Source: Fimenecus sp045594885 (lineage in GTDB: Bacteria > Bacillota > Clostridia > Oscillospirales > Acutalibacteraceae). From it: a stretch of 10,279 nt of DNA. This document shows positions 5,325 to 10,279 of this stretch, piece by piece. A program made the translations under genes and the position numbers. The DNA is taken from the NCBI GenBank assembly GCA_045594885.1, contig JAZNZJ010000028.1, positions 1-10,279 of the forward strand, in the 5' to 3' direction. The notes under the pieces are model-generated. The model saw only the letters and a list, made by a program, of their open reading frames with translations, did no database searches and was not told the DNA's origin. How positions within the stretch are numbered: the stretch's first letter is position 1; each line of letters opens with the position of its first letter.

Positions 5325-6470
5325 TTACATAAAGAAACTGAGAATAAGACCACCCGCAATAACTGAAGCAATCTGACCTGAAACGTTTACACCGATTGAA
5401 TGCATCAAAAGGAAGTTCTGTGGGTCTTCATCAAGTCCCATTTTGTGAACTATACGACCTGACATTGGGAATGCAGAAATACCTGCCGCACCAATCATCG
5501 GGTTAATCTTCTTGCCCTTTGGTAAGAAGATATTGAGAAGCTTTGCAAACATAACACCGCCAACTGTGTCAAAAATGAATGCAACAAGACCAAGACCAAG
5601 AATAAGAAGTGTGTTTGGTGCAAGGAATGATTCATAATGCATCTTTGTAGCGATTGTGATACCGAGGAAAATTGTAATAAGATTTGCAAGAACCTTCTGT
5701 GCTGTTTCTGAAAGTGAATTGAGCACTCCGCACTCACGAATAAGGTTACCGAACATTAAGAAACCAACAAGAGAAACTGATGCGGGAGCAACAAGACCTG
5801 CAACAACTGTGATAATAATCGGGAACAAAATTCTTGTAAGCTTTGTAACCTCTGTCTGTGAATAAGGCATACGAATAAGACGTTCTTTTTTAGTTGTGCA
5901 AAGCTTGATAAATGGTGGCTGAATAATTGGCACAAGAGCCATATATGAATAAGCAGCAACCATAATAGCACCGAGATACTGAGAATTAAGCTTGTTAGCA
6001 ACAACGATTGATGTAGGACCGTCAGCCGCACCGATAATAGCGATTGAAGCTGCATCGTTGATTGGGAAGAAAATTGATGCGAGGCAGAGTGTGAAGAAAA
6101 TACCGAACTGTGCCGCTGCACCGAAAATCATAAGCTTAGGGTTTGAAAGAAGCGGACCGAAGTCAATCATCGCACCGATACCAATGAAAAGAATAAGTGG
6201 GAACAATTCATTTGCAATACCCGCATTGAAAAGCACATCAAGTGCACCAACTTCAATTTCACCATTCTCAGCAATTTGAGTAATAGCACCTGAAAAAGGC
6301 AGGTTAACAAGAATTGCACCAAAGCCCATTGGCAATAAAAGTGTGGGTTCCATTTCTTTTTTGATTGCAAGGTAAATAAGCAATCCGCCGATAGCCCACA
6401 TTACGAGCATTCTCCAATCAAGTTCGAAGAAGTTCTCGTAAAGAATTTCAAAATTCTTAAGAAAATCCAT
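5325..6470 (-). CDS. oadB: Na+-translocating decarboxylase beta subunit
   Basis: The multi-pass membrane subunit that couples decarboxylation of a biotin-bound carboxyl group to Na+ export (oxaloacetate, glutaconyl-CoA or methylmalonyl-CoA decarboxylase type; which one cannot be told from beta alone). In the 381-aa form, diagnostic motifs are IGAADGPTSIVVAN around Asp150, which matches the essential Asp203 of the Klebsiella enzyme, and NPMIGAAGISAFPMSGR (323-339). There Asn323, Gly327, Ser332 and Arg339 keep the exact spacing of N373/G377/S382/R389. About nine hydrophobic segments are present. The start is placed at the ATG at 6470, with AAGGAG 10 nt upstream; an upstream ATG at 6524 would add 18 atypical residues and put the ribosome binding site inside the gene. 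It is followed by the gamma subunit; alpha and biotin-carrier genes are absent here. The symbol is generic for the family. Confidence 0.95.
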   Translation of the reverse strand: MDFLKNFEILYENFFELDWRMLVMWAIGGLLIYLAIKKEMEPTLLLPMGFGAILVNLPFSGAITQIAENGEIEVGALDVLFNAGIANELFPLILFIGIGAMIDFGPLLSNPKLMIFGAAAQFGIFFTLCLASIFFPINDAASIAIIGAADGPTSIVVANKLNSQYLGAIMVAAYSYMALVPIIQPPFIKLCTTKKERLIRMPYSQTEVTKLTRILFPIIITVVAGLVAPASVSLVGFLMFGNLIRECGVLNSLSETAQKVLANLITIFLGITIATKMHYESFLAPNTLLILGLGLVAFIFDTVGGVMFAKLLNIFLPKGKKINPMIGAAGISAFPMSGRIVHKMGLDEDPQNFLLMHSIGVNVSGQIASVIAGGLILSFFM

Positions 6471-6544
6471 TGTTTTGTTTCTCCTTTTTTGCATTCTGAA
6501 GTAAATTAAAATTAAAAACTTCAAAATCTACTCCATTTTAATAT

Positions 6545-6572
6545 ATTGTAACATAATTTTATTATTTTTCAA
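6545..6572 (-). promoter_or_regulatory. Promoter of decarboxylase beta/gamma operon
   Basis: On the minus strand, TTGAAA (6567-6572, 5 of 6) is followed after 16 nt by TACAAT (6545-6550, 5 of 6) with an extended TG motif (TGTTACAAT). The leader before the 6470 ATG is about 65-70 nt long, with the ribosome binding site near its end. Confidence 0.65.
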
Positions 6573-6594
6573 TAGTAATATTCAACAAAATAGA

Positions 6595-6623
6595 TTGCAT
6601 TACTACAATTTCGGTGATATAAT
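6595..6623 (+). promoter_or_regulatory. Promoter of DUF554 gene
   Basis: TTGCAT (6595-6600), a 17-nt spacer and a perfect TATAAT (6618-6623) with an extended TGA motif before it. The start codon is ~25 nt beyond the expected start point. It is divergent from the decarboxylase promoter, whose -35 lies 22 bp away, so both share one control region. Confidence 0.75.
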
Positions 6624-6654
6624 TTTTTCATTCTTTATTTGGAAGTGAAAAACA

Positions 6655-7389
6655 ATGTTTGGCCTTGGCACAATAATCAACACCGCAGCAGTAATTCTGG
6701 GCGGTGCGTTGGGAATGCTGTTAAACAAAGGCATTACCGAAAGATATCAAAAAACACTTATGGCGGCTTGTGGAGTCGCCACAATATTCATAGGAATTAC
6801 GGGAACTTTGCAAGGAATGTTGACCGTAACTGACGGCAAAATTGAAACCCAAGGCACAATGCTTTTAATTTTTTCAATGGTTATTGGCGGGCTTTTCGGC
6901 GAATGGGTTAATATTGAAAAGCGAATGGATAGTATCGGTGCAAAGCTTAAGAAATTATTAAAAGCAGAAAATGACAACAAATTCATTGATGGCTTTGTTA
7001 ACACATCACTCATAATATGTGTTGGTGCAATGGCGATTGTGGGCTCAATTCAAGACGGGCTGACCGGTGACTATTCAATGCTCACAGCAAAGGCGATTTT
7101 AGACTTTGTAATTGTTGTGATTATGGCTTCAACCTATGGTGTGGGTGCAATGTGCTCGGGATTAGCCATTTTTGTCTATCAAGGAGCAATCACTCTTGTA
7201 TCACATTTTGCAGGTAACTTTATAAGTGATGAGTTGACGGGTTATCTTTCATACATAGGCTCTGCACTTATATTTTGTGTAGGCATAAACATTACATTCG
7301 GCAAAAAAATAAGAGTAGGCAATTTGCTACCCGCTCTTTTAGTCCCCGCAATATATGTGCTTGGTAAATGGATTTTGACAATAATATAA
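6655..7389 (+). CDS. DUF554 family membrane protein
   Basis: A 244-aa polytopic membrane protein. The N-terminus MFGLGTIINTAAVILGGALGMLLNKGI is the standard opening of DUF554 (YdfK/YqgA-like) proteins. Other family-like stretches are MIIGGLFGEW-type (VIGGLFGEWVNIEKRMD, ~76-92), a cytoplasmic basic segment (~93-107), FVNTSLIICVGAMAIVGSIQDGLTGDYSML (~114-143, including the GSIQDGL motif) and AMCSGLAIFVYQGAIT. About seven hydrophobic spans fit the family, and the length is slightly above the usual ~225-235. The function is not known; transport is often assumed. A GGAAGTG ribosome binding site lies 7 nt before the ATG. It is the only plus-strand gene, a single-gene unit with its own promoter and terminator. 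Confidence 0.95.
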   Translation: MFGLGTIINTAAVILGGALGMLLNKGITERYQKTLMAACGVATIFIGITGTLQGMLTVTDGKIETQGTMLLIFSMVIGGLFGEWVNIEKRMDSIGAKLKKLLKAENDNKFIDGFVNTSLIICVGAMAIVGSIQDGLTGDYSMLTAKAILDFVIVVIMASTYGVGAMCSGLAIFVYQGAITLVSHFAGNFISDELTGYLSYIGSALIFCVGINITFGKKIRVGNLLPALLVPAIYVLGKWILTII

Positions 7390-7394
7390 AAAAT

Positions 7395-7421
7395 AAGGAC
7401 GAGAAAAATCTCGTCCTTTTT
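7395..7421. terminator. Bidirectional terminator between convergent genes
   Basis: AAGGACGAGA-AAAA-TCTCGTCCTT (7395-7418) is a perfect 10-bp stem, followed by TTTTT on the plus strand and by ATTTTTTATA on the minus strand. It lies between the ends of the DUF554 gene and the second SDR gene, so it can serve both. Confidence 0.9.
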
Positions 7422-7427
7422 GTTTGC

Positions 7428-8447
7428 TTATTCGCCCTTCATACCAAGAAGTTCAACTGTGCCGTCATAAACTGCCTGTGAAACCTTGATTGAGTCAAAG
7501 ATTGCTGCCTTAATGTCGTCGGGAGTTGCACCGAGTTCTTTTGAATATTTGTCATCGATGAAAAGATTAACGTCCATAATATCTGCAAGTCCGTCAACAT
7601 CAATACCGCTTTCAATACCCTTTTCAGCATACTCTTTCTTAACTCCGCCAAGACCCATACGCATCATCCAAGGAGCAACAGAGATAATCTTACGGTTTTC
7701 GCCCATGCCACGAGCGGCATAAACAATTTTAAGAAACTCTTTCCAAGTAAGGTTATACATACTGATGGGCCAAGCCTTTGCACCCTTTGATTTTTCAGCC
7801 GCACCAACGATTACCTCGCCAACCTGACGAACTGTAAGCATTGCTGTACCGCCACCTGGGTACATTGTGAATGGGAGATTATCCATTCTCTTAATCTGTT
7901 CAATAAGAATAACCCAAACAGGCTTTCTACCGGGCTGTGTACCGAAAATGTATGGGAGTTCAAGAACTGCCACATCAAAATTCTCATCAGCAAATGAGAA
8001 TGCAACATTCTCTTGGTCAATACGGCTTCTGATGTATGGATGCTTTTCTGTGAGCTTCATATCGGGTCTTTCTTTTGCAAGATATGCAAAATATGAGCCG
8101 AGAATAACTGCACTCTTAACACCAACCTCTTTACAGAGAGGAAGAATTCTCTCAAGTGGCTGAATATTATATTTGTAATATGCATCATAAACAGGTGCGG
8201 GGAATTCAACTCTTTCGTCAATACCTGCCGCAAAAACGAAGCAATCGTGACCACGAAGAAGCTCACGGATTTCGTCATCTGACTTTTCATAGATATTGCA
8301 AAATTCCAATTTCATTTCCTGTGGAATTGGTGCACCAACTGGAAGTGGTGGAAGAGCAACACTTGTTACCTCATGTCCTCTTTCAATAAATATTCTTGCG
8401 GCTTCACAGCCTAAAAGACCTGTACCGCCAATCATAAATACTTTCAT
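7428..8447 (-). CDS. NAD-dependent epimerase/dehydratase family protein (second of pair)
   Basis: A 339-aa extended or atypical SDR. The N-terminal Rossmann motif GGTGLLG (residues 7-13, GxxGxxG) indicates NAD(P) binding. Further family signs are the strand SAVILGSYFAY (112-122), the ELPYIFGTQPGRKP loop (168-181) and a C-terminal substrate part. At the place of the usual catalytic YxxxK there is YIRSR (Tyr138 to Arg142), so the Lys is replaced by Arg, which may lower or change activity. There is no signal peptide, so it is probably cytoplasmic. Its ATG overlaps the stop of the upstream SDR gene by 4 nt (ATGA, 8444-8447), so the two are translationally coupled and probably work in one pathway. 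The substrate cannot be deduced; sugar nucleotides, steroids or other alcohols are possible. The transcript ends at the 7395-7421 terminator. Confidence 0.88.
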   Translation of the reverse strand: MKVFMIGGTGLLGCEAARIFIERGHEVTSVALPPLPVGAPIPQEMKLEFCNIYEKSDDEIRELLRGHDCFVFAAGIDERVEFPAPVYDAYYKYNIQPLERILPLCKEVGVKSAVILGSYFAYLAKERPDMKLTEKHPYIRSRIDQENVAFSFADENFDVAVLELPYIFGTQPGRKPVWVILIEQIKRMDNLPFTMYPGGGTAMLTVRQVGEVIVGAAEKSKGAKAWPISMYNLTWKEFLKIVYAARGMGENRKIISVAPWMMRMGLGGVKKEYAEKGIESGIDVDGLADIMDVNLFIDDKYSKELGATPDDIKAAIFDSIKVSQAVYDGTVELLGMKGE

Positions 8448-9955
8448 TCTGTTACCTTCTCCTTAAAGTTGTCAAAGATTTCAGGACCATATACATTATT
8501 TTCACCCTGACGGTCCCAAACCTGAGCAAAGAATGGGTTAATTCTTGCTTCTTCGTCATAATTCCAAGGCCAAGGAAGTTCCGCAGGACACCAGTGACCG
8601 CCCTTGAGTACAAGGTTTGGTGACATTTCGAACTCGTTACCTCTTGCACTAACCCATTTAACAGGTGTGTACATATCAACGATTTCAGTTGCAAGACATT
8701 TACCGCCTCTGAATTCAGCAGCCTTCTGCAAATCTTCAAGTGTGAGAGACTCAAATGGCTTTGTTTCGTCATAACCGTGGTCAAGAACTACTACATCATC
8801 AGCAGTTGTCTTCTTTGATGGAATAACAATCTTAAAGTCGTTCCAGTTTCTTGGAAGTTTTTCATATTCTTCCATACTGCCGTAGTATGCTTTCATTCTT
8901 ACATCAACTTTGTTTGCTGCCCACCAGAGTGTGCCGTATTCAGGAGTTTCTGCGATTTTCTTCATCCAAAGTTTCTTAAGGATTGGAGCAAATGGCTTTG
9001 CAAGGAAAGCAAGTTTATAGTAACCCTCAACATGATTCATCATACTCTTGAAATACTGCTTAACAGGAATATTAGCACGGAAGTGGCAGTATTTTTCAAG
9101 CTCGTCACCGTCATAATACCACTGACCGTGGAAGTTGCGAGTTGTGAACCAATGTGGGTCAAACAACTTTTTAGGTGAACCAAGACCGAGTGTACCAAGA
9201 AGAAGGTCCTCGAACTCATAGTTTGTAATTCTGTATTCTTCACCTGAACCGATGTTATAGAATCTTCTCCAGAATTCTTCGGGAATATCATCACCGCAAA
9301 CATTTGCAAGAAGACGACCTGAATCTTCAACAGTAGCCCATTCAAGCATACCGTTAATCGGAACGTGATACATAATTGGCTCAAGATTTTTAAGAATTGC
9401 AGGGTAAAGAATACCTGACTGACGAAGTGATACCCAATATTTAAGACCTGATTCAGCAAAAACTGCTTCAGCCTTAATCTTACTGATAGCATAGTGGTCA
9501 TAAACACTTACTTTAAGCGGGTCACCGGTTCTACCCCAATGAATAGGAGCATTTCTGTCACCTGTTTCAGCAACTGTACCTATGTAAACTACCTTAACCG
9601 CATCAGGATTTGGCTGTGCTTTAACAGCATTCACAATGTTCTGTGCAGCAGTAACGTTTGTCTTCTGTGTTTTAACAGGATAATAGTCAGCCGCAGGTGA
9701 AACCATACCGCCAACGTGAAGAACATAGTCAGCACCTGTTACCATTTCAAGAACGTCTTCATAATTAGTAAGGTCACCCCAAACAAGCTTAACTGCAGGG
9801 TCATTTTCATAAGCTGCAAACTTGTCACGGTTTTTCTTACTGTCACGGTTAAGAACAACAATGTTGAACTTATCTTTTTTTGCATATAACTCTTTAAAAC
9901 CAGCCCATCCCATTGTACCTGATGAACCTGTAAGAGCTACGGTCTTTTTCTGCAT
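8444..9955 (-). CDS. SDR epimerase-like protein with C-terminal degenerate zinc-knuckle-like domain
   Basis: A 503-aa protein. Residues ~1-310 are an extended SDR: the GxxGxxG motif GSSGTMG (10-16), acidic GDLT after strand 3 (60-63), HVGG (80-83), and the catalytic Tyr155-Lys159 as YAISK. The middle (~311-400) is an unassigned helical linker. Residues ~404-466 read LTLEDLQKAAEFRGGKCLA, then YTPVKW, RGNEFEMSP, KGGHWCPAE. This follows the skeleton of the GGxCLS...W.C..GH.W...P...G.WCP.C zinc-knuckle domains, but Ser436 and Glu459 stand where Cys is expected and Asn440 where His is expected; only Cys420 and Cys456 remain. Zinc binding is thus unlikely. The start ATG has GGGGG 7 nt upstream and lies behind a consensus promoter. 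It is first in a two-gene operon with the smaller SDR. Substrate unknown. Confidence 0.88.
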   Translation of the reverse strand: MQKKTVALTGSSGTMGWAGFKELYAKKDKFNIVVLNRDSKKNRDKFAAYENDPAVKLVWGDLTNYEDVLEMVTGADYVLHVGGMVSPAADYYPVKTQKTNVTAAQNIVNAVKAQPNPDAVKVVYIGTVAETGDRNAPIHWGRTGDPLKVSVYDHYAISKIKAEAVFAESGLKYWVSLRQSGILYPAILKNLEPIMYHVPINGMLEWATVEDSGRLLANVCGDDIPEEFWRRFYNIGSGEEYRITNYEFEDLLLGTLGLGSPKKLFDPHWFTTRNFHGQWYYDGDELEKYCHFRANIPVKQYFKSMMNHVEGYYKLAFLAKPFAPILKKLWMKKIAETPEYGTLWWAANKVDVRMKAYYGSMEEYEKLPRNWNDFKIVIPSKKTTADDVVVLDHGYDETKPFESLTLEDLQKAAEFRGGKCLATEIVDMYTPVKWVSARGNEFEMSPNLVLKGGHWCPAELPWPWNYDEEARINPFFAQVWDRQGENNVYGPEIFDNFKEKVTE

Positions 9956-9992
9956 AGGAATACCCCCATTTATATATATTCATACATAAATA

Positions 9993-10021
9993 ATTATAAA
10001 AATTTCCCCAACATTTGTCAA
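9993..10021 (-). promoter_or_regulatory. Consensus sigma-A promoter of SDR operon
   Basis: On the minus strand, TTGACA (10016-10021) and TATAAT (9993-9998) both match the consensus at all positions, with a 17-nt spacer. The first gene starts ~38 nt after the -10 box. Such a promoter should be strong unless repressed. Confidence 0.88.
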
Positions 10022-10035
10022 TATCTAATCAAGAA

Positions 10036-10065
10036 ACACAACACAATTGTATATTATTGTTGTGT
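10036..10065. promoter_or_regulatory. Inverted repeat upstream of SDR promoter
   Basis: ACACAACA (10036-10043) and TGTTGTGT (10058-10065) form an 8-bp inverted repeat with a 14-nt spacer that itself overlaps the small palindrome ACAATTGT (10043-10050). It lies 14 nt upstream of the -35 box, a position suited to a regulator site. No adjacent regulator gene supports this, so it is only a candidate. Confidence 0.35.
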
Positions 10066-10070
10066 AAATA

Positions 10071-10104
10071 AAGAAACGGGCGATTCATAAATCGCCCGTT
10101 TCTT
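10071..10104 (-). terminator. Strong hairpin terminator upstream of SDR operon
   Basis: A perfect 15-bp stem, AAGAAACGGGCGATT and its complement (10090-10104), with a CATA loop. The minus-strand 3' side is U-rich (GTTTCTTTATTTAC), so it would stop transcripts entering from beyond the right edge and insulate the SDR promoter. On the plus strand the tail is C-rich. A competing 7-bp hairpin, CTTCCTC with GAGGAAG (10102-10108, 10117-10123), overlaps its right arm. Confidence 0.75.
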
Positions 10105-10138
10105 CCTCCCTCTGACGAGGAAGCGAAAAGAGTTTATT

Positions 10139-10279
10139 AAATTGGGGGTTTGTAGGGGTCTTTTGCCTTCCCCTTGAGGGGAAGGTGGATTTGCCGCAAG
10201 GCAAAGACGGATGAGGTGGAAAACTAATTGATTATATGTAACGGTTGCTATCGCAACCTACACCTCATCAGTCACTTCG
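10139..10279. repeat. Structured repeat element C, truncated by window end
   Basis: A second copy of element B in the same orientation, matching B 4865-5006 over 141 bases before the window stops. It differs by three substitutions and three indels (two extra bases in the left end and a 3-nt deletion in the central A/T-rich segment). Hairpins are unchanged: CCTTCCCC/GGGGAAGG, TTTGCC-GCAA-GGCAAA, GATGAGGTG with CACCTCATC, and GGTTGC-TATC-GCAACC. The two substitutions inside hairpins fall in loops (GTAA to GCAA, TTTC to TATC). Confidence 0.88.

Noticed and set aside
6471..6524. 18-residue N-terminal extension of the decarboxylase beta subunit from an upstream ATG
   Set aside because: The AAGGAG site lies within it, before the ATG at 6470, and the extra residues are unlike family N-termini.

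Overview
The window looks like chromosomal DNA from an anaerobic, AT-rich Firmicute, most likely a gut Clostridia (Oscillospirales-like) genome. This is inference. It rests on strong AGGAGG-type ribosome binding sites, a TTG-started PadR gene, sigma-A promoters with extended -10 boxes, Na+-pump decarboxylase subunits, HAAS/DUF1700 proteins, and palindromic repeats of a kind I associate with that group. All genes except one DUF554 gene lie on the minus strand. No rRNA, tRNA, CRISPR array, transposase or phage gene was seen.

Layout. (1) Positions 1-2299, minus strand: a six-gene run in the order padR, HAAS/DUF1700 membrane protein, 58-aa membrane peptide, PspC protein, hairpin, Tyr-rich membrane protein with DxxGN repeats, and an acidic protein cut by the window edge. 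The first three genes are joined by ATGA or near-ATGA junctions. This is a plausible self-regulated envelope operon, with a candidate operator at the padR promoter. (2) 2300-2627: padR promoter, a 134-bp palindromic repeat (element A) and a terminator. (3) 2628-4705: a coupled pair of a HAAS/permease-prefix-like membrane protein and a condensation-superfamily acyltransferase, preceded by two candidate promoters and a perfect 8-bp inverted repeat. (4) 4865-5060: a 196-bp structured repeat with terminal inverted repeats (element B). (5) 5124-6470: beta and gamma subunits of a Na+-translocating decarboxylase, without alpha or biotin-carrier genes here. (6) 6655-7389, plus strand: DUF554 membrane protein, divergent from the pump genes. 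(7) 7428-9955: two coupled extended-SDR (NAD-dependent epimerase-like) genes behind a promoter with consensus -35 and -10. The first has a C-terminal domain that looks like a zinc-knuckle domain that has lost ligands. (8) 10071-10279: a strong hairpin terminator and a second, window-truncated copy of element B (element C).

The most unusual signals are three. The palindromic repeats A and B share the same outer ends but have unrelated cores. B and C differ inside their hairpins only in loop bases. The SDR carries a degenerate treble-clef-like tail. Several starts were corrected from upstream TTG or ATG codons to ATG codons with well-placed ribosome binding sites.
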